NCBI RefSeq assembly: GCF_017562075.2
Contig: NC_054084.1
Coordinates: forward strand, 14,646,798-14,710,797
Reading direction: 5' to 3'
From: Anopheles merus
Taxonomy: Eukaryota > Arthropoda > Insecta > Diptera > Culicidae
DNA length: 64,000 nucleotides
Position numbers and translations under genes: made by a program. Below are positions 11,846 through 23,977 of this stretch, piece by piece. Within the stretch, counting starts at the first letter, position 1. The number at the start of each line of letters is the position of its first letter. The notes below the pieces were generated by a model. The model saw nothing but the letters and a program-made list of their open reading frames with translations, had not been told where the DNA came from and ran no database searches.

Positions 11846-14130
11846 ATATACATATTTTTGCTAAAATGTAAATTATAAGATTTTTACTGCCAACTGAACT
11901 GAATCTCCATTTCCACTCGAAACTGTTTTTGCGATGTATTCAATTTACCAGAATCCAGGACGACAATTCACAGCACAACTTCGCCTTTTTAAAAATAGCA
12001 TTCATCCAAAAGCACTTTCACCGGTATGGCAACAAATACCCATCCACTGTCAAGTGGAATCAGTGACATGATTAATATTTTTCCCGACAGCAATTTCCAT
12101 CTTTGTTCCAAAAGTGCAGCGGACGCCACTCTTCCATCGTGATAGGATGTGGCCCCCCTAAAAAAAAGGCAAACAAAAACCGGAACCACGCTAACCGTCC
12201 GGGCGTCTCGCAATGTTTCAAACGAGCAGCGTGACAACGTGTCCACGACGATCGCATAGAAACGGAAGCAGAAAAAGCTCCATCCATCCACTGATACGAA
12301 TCGGAAAGGCATCTTTTAGACGTTTTTATTAGGAACGGTCGTTACGCCATCAACTAACGCAAGTGCGGAGCGAGCGGATCGACCACACGGCCACACTGCA
12401 CTTCCGTGATGATGAAATTTTGCAGCTACCTCCGCAAACAAAAAAACCCCGAAAAAATAACGAAAACATTCCAGAAGCAGGACACTGCTTGCACGAGTTT
12501 GAAAGGGGCTCTTTTTTGTTTCTTGGAAAAAGAATAGTTTTTCCCTGGTTTGGAAATAACAAAAGTGGCCACCAGTCTCTACCGTATGCCTCAATTTGTC
12601 GCACCGAAGTGCCGTGGGGATTTCTGGCGAGCCATGCAATGGGTACGGCGCTTGTGGAAAAATATTCAGTTGAACGGGATTGACGGTACCGGGCACCGGA
12701 CGATGGTGTTCGATGCGGACGAATGCAGTGGTGCTGGAGATGCTGGCTGCATCCTAGCCCGGTGATTGCAGTGCAAGGAGTGCAAGAATTGGTTTGGGGA
12801 AAATGAAAACTATCGCCACTTGGTAGCCGTTGGCCTTTTGACCTTATTTTTTTGCTGAAGCGTTTGGTTGCCGAACGGTAGCGAATGAAGCGTTTCAAAA
12901 GCATTTCGTCTATGGTGGAGCAAGTTTTAGATACATGAAATTGTTTTTTAGTAAACATTTCAGCGTTGAGCGATATGGTACAACGTTAAATCATTTTTTG
13001 CGTAAACAAGGTGTAATATACGCGTTTCGGTTTTAAAAAAGGTCTTGGAAAATAAATAAAAAAATAGTGCACAGCATGTGAACGAAATTATGTTATTATG
13101 AAAGGCATTGCGAGAGTCAATAGTAGGACACTTCATAGTTGGCAAGCTTGTAGGTTAGCAGTCAGTTCATCTAAAAAGATCACGTTTGTATGGAAAATGT
13201 ATGCATGGTACATTAAGACAAAATTGGTTTTTGTGCTGAATTTATTAATGTGTGTTTTATACTAAGTTCATACTAAAGAAAGCTTTTTAAGGCATTAACA
13301 TTCGTTACAGAATTTCAATAAAAATTCTCTGTTACGTTGTTAAATCTCTTGCAAAAACTTAATTTGTATAATTTAATTTAACTCACACGAAGGACAACGC
13401 TATTCACTATTTTTAATTATTTTTTTTTGTTAAACAATTCTACCAGTATATCTCCAGCCATCCATTTCTTCGTGCGTTGAAAACGTTTAAAAGCTTGGCT
13501 AAATCTTTTGACTTTAACATCTCCATGTCCACATTGCTCCATGGTTCCGACTTGTTAATAAATCATTGTAATCCTCTGTTCGTATTCCCCATATCTTATT
13601 AGTGTGTAAGATTTGTTTTTCTGATTGTATTTGTTAAGCATAAATGATAGACATCTTTAGTTAAACAAGTTTAAATAAATTATTAAAATAAATAATAATA
13701 AAGAAAATATAACAACATGCACTCAATCAATGTCATACGAATATAAACTCCAAGACCTTTGAAAGAGAACAGGTCGATGCGTTTAGAGTAAATTGACAGA
13801 AAGCCATGGGAAAATTTTGACAGTTAAATTGAACATTGTTTATGTTTAGCGATGGACGTTGCTATGGAGTGAATAAGAGTTTTGTTCAACATTTTGCAAA
13901 ATTTCATTTTCTGTTAGAATAATACAAGAATTCGAATCTATGAGGTTATCTGTGTACAGAGTAGACTGCAATTACTTCTCATTTATTCTCCAGAAGTGAT
14001 TGACCGCAAGAAATTTAACCAATATAATCTTCCTAATATTTAATTCGTCCACTTTTCCACGTTAACTATTAGCCGTTTGTTTGTAAACACTTTTTCATGA
14101 AACTGTCAAAAGCGACCTGAAAATGGCAAC

Positions 14131-14313
14131 CTAGCAAAGGGCTTTGCATCCATCTGTTCTTCTTAATAGATCTTGATAAACTCGATCGAATAGGACGGGT
14201 AGCTGCAGTTGTCTAGATGCAACGGTTGCTTTAATGTATTTCCTAAGTGCGTCCTGCTCATCAATGCGTACAATTTGGCAAAATATTCTAAAAAAATCCA
14301 AGGAAACCATCAT
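14131..14313 (-). CDS. Possible 60-aa small ORF inside FKRP intron 1
   Basis: A short frame starts at ATGATGG with A at -3 and ends KALC then TAG. It is rich in charged and aliphatic residues (for example RIDEQDALRKYIKATVA), unlike the low-complexity frames around it. I do not recognise a family. No clear AATAAA follows. It could be an exon fossil, a piece of an old transposon or chance. Confidence 0.15.
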   Translation of the reverse strand: MMVSLDFFRIFCQIVRIDEQDALRKYIKATVASRQLQLPVLFDRVYQDLLRRTDGCKALC

Positions 14314-15455
14314 TTTACGTCATTTTTGACACCGTCTTCGATCGTTTTCGCTTTTATTGAGTTTGGGAAAGTGGCAATATAATAGAACTTAGCAACTTTG
14401 AATATGGCATTTTGAAAAAAATAATTGGGAAAAAGAAAAACAATAATAAACAAAATTCTAATGGACGAAATATGATAGAAAGATCGATTATATTTAATCA
14501 TGAAACTACTCTTTCTCTTCTAAAATTGCTAATTCCAAAACGGCATAAATTACCTCCACCACAGACACATCCCTCACACGGTACTGAATTAAACATATAA
14601 GCACCTGCCAGAAATGTATGCGTATGAGCGAAATTAAATTAAAAAATACACCGCTAAGCTCCCGAGCGCGCTCGCTCGTTCCGTTGGGAGAAAATTAATT
14701 TTAGAAACATTACCATCATCCCATTACTTTTCATGACCACCGAAACGGTAACAGTGGGTCGCGGCATCATGCGTGGCTTATCTTTTCATCGAACTAAACC
14801 AATGAGACTCAGCGCAGGCATATTTTAAATAGGCACACTCTCGCGCCCACACCTGCCCTTTTGCTCATAATTTCGCACATCATTGTGAAACGGTGCTGCG
14901 CATATTGGGCAAAATTTATGACGCTATAATAAATATATTGCGACCGGTAGAAAATTGTTCGGTGACAAACATGGCGCAAGGGAGGTACTGAAGTGTGCTA
15001 TCGCGAGGTTTCAAACGCTGCGAGGCTCACAAAATGGGACGGAGAAGAAAGTTATACAGGCAATACAGAAGGGCGTGCAGCCTGCGAGATGGGACGGCCT
15101 GTTTGGTATGCAAAACCGCGCTCTGTTGGTAATGATTTGGACGGCCGTCGACCGGTTTGTATCCAAATGGACCGAGTCCGCACGTGCGAGGCACAGTGGT
15201 GGGCAACATTTTCCTTATAAATATATCGTATAATGAAATTCAGCCCGGCTAGTGGAATAATTGCGGTTTGTGCTGGTATTTTGCTGGTGGGAATTTCTAG
15301 CCGGAGAGAATAATAATAATGATCCGACCGCTTTGTCCGTTGTGGTTGATGATGACGAAGAGGATCGTTGGAATAAAGCTGAGCATAATTATCAGTTTAA
15401 AGCAGTCTAGCAAATTTAACTCAAATTACCGCTGTAATTGAGATGCCCTTAGAGA

Positions 15456-15460
<5 letters not shown>

Positions 15461-15498
<38 letters not shown>
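15461..15498. repeat. (GA)n microsatellite
   Basis: About 19 GA units. Confidence 0.95.
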
Positions 15499-15500
<2 letters not shown>

Positions 15501-17005
15501 AAGAGTAATGGATTTATAATTGGGAAAATAATTTTTGGTTTTGTTATGGTAAATATAATATCTTATTATCATCAAATTATTATCAATTAAGAATAGATTT
15601 GCTAGTTTAAGCATTTCTTCGTAATTTAAAACATAATGCAGAAACATTTAAGCAAATGTCAACCTTATTTATAGTTCAAGTTCAATAGTATGATTTCAAA
15701 ACGAATCTTGCAGTATCATAATCAATAGCCAGTATTTGGTCAATTATCAACGATTATTAGCTTAAAATTTGTAAAGAACATATTAATTCTATTAATCGTG
15801 GCTTTCACGCAAGAAAATCTAATAAATAAGCTCACTCTAGCCTTCAATAAGTGTTTAAAGGAATCATACAATTGTAATCGCCTCCTATTAAAATGATAAA
15901 ATCCGTAAAAAATAATATCAATTAGTGATTGAGGAATAAAAAATCAATAATAATCAGCGCAGTTGAAGCAATGTAAAATTTCATCACGTTCTAAAGCTGA
16001 AAAATCGTAGCAACTCAATAGACCATCGAACGACACACAGGCATGTTTCCCATGATTGGATTTGGCCACACGACTATGTGTATTATAAATCAAATTAAGT
16101 GAACTTTGAAATGGGGTTGCCCAATGCCACTCAAGTGCTAAAGGATAATAGGGGATCCTAACGGCAATAGAAAGTTATCACTAGCATGGCGAATGAACCA
16201 AGTAGAAGAAAGTGGTTTCATATCGTTAAGAAGGTTCCGTGCAAATAGAGCGATTATATGGTGTTGCCGGTCAGAGGAAGTCAGACACTTTGTGGTAGCG
16301 AATGTTAGTGTTGAACGTTAGCGACAGCGGGTAGGAAGTCATAAAAAGTTGACATCCAGTTATCTTCATAGATCAAAGCTTTTCTTGTAGTATCGTTTTA
16401 AACAAAGTGTGTTAAGATAATGTCGTTATTAGCCTATAAAACCAAGGGCGAGTAAGTGGCGTATCATCGAACAGTTAGACCATGGATGAGCTCTGAGCTA
16501 AATGTATCTTATTGTTGTCCACATGTTGCAAGTAATATAGACTTTTGGTGAGTATTTTGACACTTTCTTGTAGCTTTTTGACTCTTTTTCACACATTTTT
16601 GAGTCTATGTAATGTCTTATAAGCTTGAAAACAGGCAATAAATAATGAAACACATAGTTTTCAGTGTGTTTACAGGGATTGCCAGTATTTTTCAATAGAA
16701 AGAAAGTTAAATTGTGGTATTGGCCAACAAGGCATCAATTAAAACAATAACATTATTCGATAACTCACAACGTCAAATCACGATAGTTGAATGGGATTAC
16801 TCATAATGGTTCTTGATTAAAATATGTTAGTTAGAAAAAAAAAACTTTATGAATGTGAATTTGTTCTGTCAGCTATTGATTAATAAAATTCCAATACAAA
16901 ATTTGTCAAAATATTCAACTTCTCACAGTTTCTAGATATTTCCATTATCTCATACAACGCTCAAGGGTCTATTTCTTGGGTAAAATGTTCGGTACGGGAA
17001 GAAAT

Positions 17006-17624
17006 TAGTAATGGGAGCTCCGGATTGGATTCGTGGATGCACTCCGACTCCAACATTCTTAATCTGAATCCGGCTCCAAAGTAAATATGGCTTTGAATCC
17101 GGCTGCTCGCAGCGAAAACAGATCTAATTGAATCCTATTGATTCCGGATTTGAATCCAGCTGGATCCTATTGAAATCGTTTTACTACCGTGCTTAAAACG
17201 ATAGCAAGCTCGTAAGCTACTCCTAGCTTACATTGATGTCTTTATAGCTACACATATATGTGAAAAATCGATCGTCTATGTGCCGGCAAAATCCGTGTAA
17301 TGAGTTGTTCATGGTTTCTTCAAAAATCTGGAAGCAAATACAAACAACTAGAAAAGTAGTCAAAAAATCACAGGAAACTTATGGCTTACATCTACATGAA
17401 TATAGCTACGTGTAAAGTGCCACTGTGTAGCGCAGCTGAAGGAATGTAAATTAAGAAGTGTAATTTTAAGTTTTTTGTTATGAATAATTGATTACGAACG
17501 ATAAAATTTACCCAAGAACTTGAAAAGGTTAAGCAATATTCCATTACAACCAGAGCTGAATCGGAAAGCAACTGGATTCAGATCAAACCAATTCCGGTAG
17601 CAGGCACCATTTTGCCCATCACTA
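17006..17624. mobile_element. 619-bp hAT-like MITE (TAGTGATGGG family)
   Basis: The left terminus is TAGTAATGGG and the inverted right terminus TAGTGATGGG. The flanking 8 bp are GAAGAAAT (16998-17005) and GAAGAGAT (17625-17632), a 7-of-8 match. The left subterminal part has GGATT/GACTCC/GAATCC motifs like those expanded in the element at 53602. Non-coding. Confidence 0.7.
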
Positions 17625-18024
17625 GAAGAGATATAAGCACTGCCACAGAAAGAATTTAATCCCACGCCGGAAAAGGACAATGCCAATAGTACCGAGAATG
17701 GGGTCAAACATTGACAGAGGTTTATTGACTAAGGGGTTGCCGCCTTAAAGGACATGGAATTCATTTGTATCAATAAAGAAAAGTTAACACGCAAAAAGCA
17801 TCCTCTGCAGGGGTTGAAAGCCATTTTTTAAGTGATATTTATGGTGTTTTTAAGGGTGAATAAGGCTATTAGGTCATATCATATACACTAACAAAGATAT
17901 GAACATCTTCCTTCTTTTAATGAGAATTTATCAATATTAAATAACATTGCAAAGATTATTTAGTAAATACTAGTTGTTGAATATTTAATTGAAACATTTA
18001 ATTTAACTTGCGTCCCGTACTTAC
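17625..18024. other. FKRP intron 1, left of exon 1
   Basis: Intronic sequence directly downstream of the exon 1 donor; nothing else seen. Confidence 0.5.
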
Positions 18025-19050
18025 CATATCGCACCGCTCCGTCTCGTTGCCCGTCACATACTCCAGCGTCCAGTTCGGCAGATCCAGCTGCAGCTGCACA
18101 CAGTTCGCCGCGCCCTTCCCATTCGATCCGAACGGTACGGCTACGATACGCCTTTCCGGCTTACGGTTCAGATCGAACGACGCACCACCACCACCACCAC
18201 CACCACCTGCACCACTGATACCACCGTGCCCGTTCTGCTTCAGCAGCAAATGCTGATGCTGCTGCAGCAGCAGCTCACTCCCGGACGGTGTGTCGATTTC
18301 GCGCAGCATACGCGAAAGCAACCCCCGCCCCGTCAACCGCACACTGTCCGGCATGAACAGCACGTAGCGCGTGCTCACGTGCAGCACCGGGAACGTATCC
18401 TTGAGCGTTTTCGTCACATCGTACGCCAGGTGAAAGAAGCGCACGTTGCTTCCCTCGGCAAACCAGGCCGGCGTGGGCCCGCCGGCCGCAGCCCGTCCGC
18501 TCTGATTCCCCCCGCCGCCCGTTGCCGGTGCCGGCAGCGGGTTAAATATGTCGAGCGGTGGATACGGCAGCTCCGGTGCGATCACGAACACGCTCACGCC
18601 GGGTATGAGTGCCGTCACGCTACCGATCGACTGCAGCAGATCGTTATCGAAGTCGTAAAAGTCACGGAACACGAACGTGATGCTTTTGCGCAGGTAGCCG
18701 TTGGTGTGCTGCACCCGCTCCCTGGCACTCCCCGGCCGGCCGCCGTCCTCCGTCAGCGTCGGCTGTAGCCGCAGCCGGTTCAGGGTGGCCCCGCCCGGAT
18801 CGCCCGCCCGGTACGAGCTTTCGTAGCTGACGAGCGGGATGGAGTCGGGCGCGACGACGCCGAACCGCCGGGGCAGGGCGGCCGGCCCTCGTAGCCGGCC
18901 CTCGCCGCCGGTGAGCGATTCCGCCAGATAGTGGCCGCTGGTGAGGAAGTACTTCCACGAGTAGTAAAACACGATCAGATTGAAGCAGATCATGAAGAGA
19001 ATGAACAGCTTCCCGTACTTCATGCGCATCTTGCCGCCCGGTGTTTTCAT
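18025..19050 (-). CDS. FKRP: FKRP, first coding exon (N-terminal 342 codons)
   Basis: Fukutin-related protein is a Golgi type II membrane enzyme that adds ribitol phosphate to the O-mannosyl glycan of alpha-dystroglycan. Here a short cytosolic tail is followed by a membrane anchor at about residues 15-33. The stem domain contains FRDFYDFDNDLL and PELPYPPLD (about 125-165), then a VSTRYVLFMPDSVRL block and a C-terminal segment ending ERCDM, each matching the equivalent human blocks in order. The exon ends at a GTAAGT donor, phase 0. The start ATG lies immediately after the acceptor CTCAAACGCAG, so the 5' UTR is on a separate upstream exon. Compared with vertebrate FKRP there are glycine-rich insertions around residues 180-195 and 280-290, including a run of eight glycines. 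The gene is partial in this window. Confidence 0.93.
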
Positions 19051-19291
19051 CTGCGTTTGAGGAAGGGAGAAGGATGTTGTTTCACACCTCAAATTTTCCT
19101 CGCAAGCTCAGCAACCAAACGCCAGCACCACCGATGGGCTCATAAAAACATGATTAGCTTCGATCCCTTTGGGGCCATTTTTGGGTCGCTTTGCGCTCGG
19201 TTTGCCTTTTATCCTTTATCTCGCTTCGTGCGGCGTCGGCTTCCTGCCAGGCTGCCACCTCGCATCACACTTCATCGGTGGATGAACCACA

Positions 19292-19293
<2 letters not shown>

Positions 19294-19322
<29 letters not shown>
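19294..19322. repeat. (CA)n microsatellite
   Basis: About 14 CA units. Confidence 0.95.
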
Positions 19323-19324
<2 letters not shown>

Positions 19325-21649
19325 ACGTATGCACAAACCAATACACACACAAGTAGAAAGGCTACACGCTTTGCCTTTTTCCACCTTCCTGTTCACAAAA
19401 ATCCAATAGCGTTCCACTTGGCTTTACTTTTCCTGTTGGCGTTGTTTGTCTTGCTGGGGCGGAATGGGACCGATTCACATGGTAATCGAATTATTGTGAG
19501 CAACCATTGTCCTTTGGCGCTTTGCCGGGGCACTTTACTCCAATTGGAGAGCAAAGGAATCCAGGGTCTGACTGTAAAAAAGGGCACAGCAAAAACGAGG
19601 ATTAAGAGAGTAAAATAACATTAACGTAACAACAAAAACAAAAGCAATTGTGAGGAAAATTAGAGGAGTTGATTGGACTGGCCAGCAGGGTTGAATATGT
19701 CCAGCAAGAAAGCGGAACACGTTACACACATTTCCCCCCGGTATGTTTTAACAGCAGTCCGTAAATCTAATGAGCCGGAAGTTGTTCAAAGGCACTGCTT
19801 TTACGCTTACAAACTTTTATCGCATAATTTATTCAGACACAGCAAACACACTAATGCAAACATGCTCGCTCGCCGTCGTTCGCGTCTATGTGGCGCACCA
19901 ACAAATTGGCCCCAGGGCTACTAAATCATGCACTTTTCTGCAGCCCAGCATGCAGCTTGCTGCGATTGAGTGAAGCACACGAATCGCCACAGGCAACCCA
20001 TTCACCATCTCACCTTTCCGCTCTTTTTCGCTCTCTCTCTCTCTCTCTCTCAGCGTGAGCTAGCGCAAAACTGAAGGGTTTGCAGTAAATTGCAGCAAAA
20101 TTACTGCCCTACTCGGTGGTACTGCTGCACTCTACACTTTTGCACGCACTGCACATACAAACACACACACACGCGCGCGTTGACACACTAAAGATGCAAC
20201 CCGTAACCCACAAAGGAGCACACGCGTTGACACTCCACGCGAAACCGCATACCGGAAGGGGAGCGAACTGTGTGTCCCTGCGGGACGGGACACAGCGTAC
20301 CCCCCTGTAACGCAAATTTGTGTGGTATATCGTAAAAAGCACTTCAGAAGTGCACTGAATCCGGTTGCCTCATTACCTCTGCGCCACCATCACCATACAA
20401 AAAAAAAACTGAAAAAGTTGCACTTGATGATTCGGAGTAACGACAGCTGGCACCGGCACTGCGGAACGGTCTGTCTGTCTGCACACGCCAGCGAACGAAC
20501 ACGAACTGAGATTTTGGGAAGCATAATATAGCGAAAGCCTGTGTGTCCTTGCAGTTGACACGAAAGTTTACGACACCCGAACGGCACTCACAAGAGAGAG
20601 AGAGAGAGTGAGTTACCCTTGTGCTATTTACGCTCCCGTTCAGAATCTCTCCACGCTCGTGTGCTTCCTAAAAATGTGAGTGTCTCTTGACTGTCCTGCC
20701 AGCGGTTGATTACGATTTGTAAACAGAGAGCCATTTAACGAGTTTGCTCACAAATCCGCCTCGATAACGGTTCGGCCGCAGATTTGTTGAGGGAGCAGCG
20801 GCGGAGTTACACCATGTGGTATTTTTGGGTAGTCTGCCCATTGCAGCCGCACGTTAGTAGCGCTCTTAGAACAAACGGTAGGTCGGTCTGTCGGTCTACC
20901 TCTGTTCGTTCGGTTTCGGGCTTAAAATGAGCGTGCCAGGTATTTGTTGAATGTAAACAATGTTGAATGTAAACGTTTACAACCTGTGCCCGCATGATGG
21001 TGCCCCTTCGGTTCGGACAATGTGACGATCGGTTCGTTTTTGTCGCTGTTGAGATGCGTACAAATATTGAACCATGGTGGACTACATCTATTTGTTGTTT
21101 GTTTAATATTTATCATGCTGATCATGATTGATAAGATTCATTCATTACTATAATATAAACTTTATATACGTGAGTGTGGAGTTATTTTTGTAGGATAATG
21201 GAGACGCCAGGTAGATATTTTCATTTTTTATCATTGAATTATCGGTGTAATTGGTTTTTAAAATGACTTCATAATTAAAAAAAAATGTAAAAACCCGATC
21301 AGCAATGGAGACTCGGGCAGTGGTTTTATTCACCGTTTGACCTCATTTGATTAAAATGTTATAGTACAAAAAATCATAAAAGACAAGTCGGCCACTTCTA
21401 GCATTTATTTACCATTCTCCCTGAATAAAAAAGTCAGCCATTTTGAGTAAAAAACGTTGGTATAGTAATGTTTTTTGTGAAATTTTCACATCAAAAACTT
21501 TCAGAAATCATTCAGTTGATAACTAATGTTAAAAAATAATTTATGTTTAACAGTGTTTTGGTGAAAAAGGATTGAGGGTAGCTTATTAATAAATAACTAT
21601 AATTTTAATATAAATTAATTTAAATATAGTATTAGTCATCAAGAGGCAA

Positions 21650-21810
21650 TTCCGTGGTACTAATATCAACTCGTACAACTTAATAACACGCCCATCGCGG
21701 GTTCAAGTCTAGAATGGTCCGTCCCCCCTTAGCAAGGATTGATTATCCGGCTGAGTGTCTCAAAGCCTGCATAGGTCGGCTCAGCGCTCATTACGCCAAA
21801 TAGATGAAAA
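21650..21810 (+). mobile_element. tRNA-derived SINE
   Basis: It shows an A-box-like TGGTACTAATA at 21655, a good B box GGTTCAAGTCT at 21700, the internal AGCAAGGATTGATTATCCGG, and the tail CATTACGCCAAATAGA. It is diverged from the copy at 6627 but block-for-block colinear. Confidence 0.75.
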
Positions 21811-22495
21811 TAATCTCCTCTCTTATATCAAAACATCCTGTGTGAATAGAATATAATTTAAATTAAAATAGTATAAGTTAACGTGATAGTTATGTGTTGA
21901 CTTGACTGGCGAAAAAAAAGATAAAAGTTGGTTATTTCCTTTCAAATAGCGATCATATATTTTAGAGATAATCAATCATACCTAAAATCAATGGATAAAT
22001 TGTATTCATTTAAAAGGGTAAGGTTTTCTGTAACGTAGGCTACGTGTAATTAGTTTTTCTATTCAAAAATAATAATTGCATGGAATCACGATGGAGGCGC
22101 CCAGCCCTCCATCGATATTATGGAGACGCCTGGTATGTCGTGGAATTAAACAGTGATGTTGGTGATTATTAGTTAGGGTCTTGTAGCAATAGCTCCGGCA
22201 GCAGCAGCAAGTTAGACTACTGCTAGTTACAATTTGTACAATCATGTGCAAATGTCACAAATGGTATCATTTCCATAAAAATAAATAAATAAAGAAAATC
22301 ATTTTAATTTCTCAACAATATTTTACACAGCTTATTGTACAAGAACGACATATCTAAGCCGATAAAAGATATAAAGATAAAAACATCATAATGAAAAACT
22401 TTAAACACAAAAAAAATTGTAATTGCTAGAAAATGAAATTTCAGGGTGTTGTATATAAACACAAACATAAGTTATTACACAGTTGTATATTCACA

Positions 22496-22501
22496 TTTAT
22501 T
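22496..22501 (-). terminator. Polyadenylation signal of the guanylate cyclase gene
   Basis: AATAAA on the minus strand, about 490 nt after the stop codon at 22986. No closer canonical signal was seen. Confidence 0.5.
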
Positions 22502-22985
22502 CATAGATGGTCGCAAGAACAGCGAAAATACATCAAAATAGTTCTCATTATGGTACACCGGCTAAGTCCAGGATGCTATAAATGCTACACAAAATAGTTT
22601 ACCATCTTCGTATCATATCTCTCCCCTAAAAACCTTCCCCGCTGTTATACTACCCAGCCCCAGCTCTGCAGCCAAATATGGACAATTGGTTAATAATATG
22701 GTACGGGTATGCTGCTACAAATCACACCTACACATACACACACACACATACATATACATGTTGATCCTGATTTCAATTGACACATAAATGCGGACGACAG
22801 CCCGCCCGCGGCCCGTGACTGAAACCGTCCGACAATCTTCTTCGCACACCGTCACACCATCATCCGGGCCGAGAGACGAATATTACGAAGCGAAAGACAC
22901 TGAGTTGGCTAACATTGACACGTAACGAGACAGCAGCACGCTGCACATACTGCAGCACACTGCAGGGAGTGAAGGGAAGAATCCC

Positions 22986-23977
22986 TTACTTTCCGATCGC
23001 TGGGAACAGTATCGGGAATGGTACTTCGTTCTCATTATAGTTTCTCATCGGTGTCGGGGGTCTGTCATGAGAAGAGGGAGAGAGAGAGAGACATGAATCA
23101 AATACCAATGAGGTTAGTTAGAAGCGCATGAATGGCCAAGTAGTCACCGTGGGTCGGGTTCAGAGCACTCCAGCAACCAGTAGGTCGTGACGATCCCTTT
23201 ACCCTTCAGTTCAACGTCTCCTCTCAGCTCCGTCCGAAACGTTCCAAATTTGTCCAGTATTTGCTTGGCTGCCTCAGACACATGAATTTTGAGTGCTGTA
23301 ATGAAGGAAAAGAGTATGTCAGCTATTACAACCACTCCAATTTCATCCACACAGCTCACGTACGATGACCGGTTGATTCCATCCGCGAGGCCGTATTGAC
23401 CGTATCCCCAAACAGACAGTAATGGGGCATCTTCTGCCCAACGACACCGGCACACACCGGTCCCGAATGAATCCCGATGCGTATCTTCAGCTGATACTCC
23501 GGCTTGTGCTTGATGGTGAACGACCTGACCGCATCCAGTATCGCCAGCGCCATCAGCCCAATCTCACGCGCATGGTCGTGCCCGTTCCGTTCCGGCAGCC
23601 CCGACACCACCATGTACGCATCGCCAATCGTTTCCACCTTGTACACGTCGTAAAACCCGATGATGCGATCGAACGTGCTGTACAGATCGTTCAGAAAGTC
23701 CACCACCTCCATCGGGCGGCTCTGGGCGCACAGGGCGGTGAAGCCGACGATATCGCTGAAATAGATCGTGACACACTCGAACTGTTCCGGCTGGACCATC
23801 TCGCCGGCCAGCAGCTGCTGGGCGACGGGGCGCGGCAGCACCTGGTAGAGCAGCTCCTCCGTGCGCCGCTTTTCCATGCTGAGCTGTTCGGTTTTTTCCT
23901 CCACCAAGCTTTCCAAGTTGTTGGCGTACTGCTCCATGCGGCGCAGCAGATCGTCCATGAGGTTCTCGCAGAATCCT
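22986..23977 (-). CDS. Guanylate cyclase exons 12-14: dimerisation helix, cyclase domain, C-tail
   Basis: Exon 12 opens with the signalling helix MEQYANNLESLVEEKTEQL, then the cyclase core. Metal aspartates are present in YFSDIVGFT and ETIGDAY (about D977 and D1021). The guanine-selecting Glu (KVETIGD) and Cys (HYCLFGDT) are present, as are the Asn and Arg of NTASRMES. The enzyme therefore looks active and specific for GTP. Exon 13 carries LKIHVSEAAKQILDKFGTF and ELKGKGIVTTYWL. Exon 14 adds a short proline-rich tail (RPPTPMRNYNENEVPFP...) ending at TAA. If intron 13 is retained, translation stops at once after DPR, so two near-identical C termini are possible. Confidence 0.93.

Larger units (their letters stand above)
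11846..17005. other. FKRP intron 1, middle part
   Basis: Large intronic stretch. Apart from the small open frame at 14131 and the GA microsatellite at 15461, I recognise nothing. Several open frames at 12316-12958 overlap on both strands and lack any motif. Confidence 0.5.
19051..22489. other. FKRP upstream region and gap to the cyclase gene
   Basis: No coding exon seen. A candidate 5' UTR donor for FKRP (minus strand CTCTCTT|GTGAGTG) lies at about 20590. The region carries a CA microsatellite, a short CT repeat near 20030-20051 and a SINE at 21650. Confidence 0.5.

Noticed and set aside
12316..12958. 202-aa and 126-aa minus frames
   Set aside because: Overlapping open frames on both strands, no recognisable motif or splice/poly(A) support; inside the FKRP intron.
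18226..18768. 180-aa plus-strand frame
   Set aside because: It is the antisense shadow of FKRP exon 1, whose minus-strand reading has clear homology blocks.
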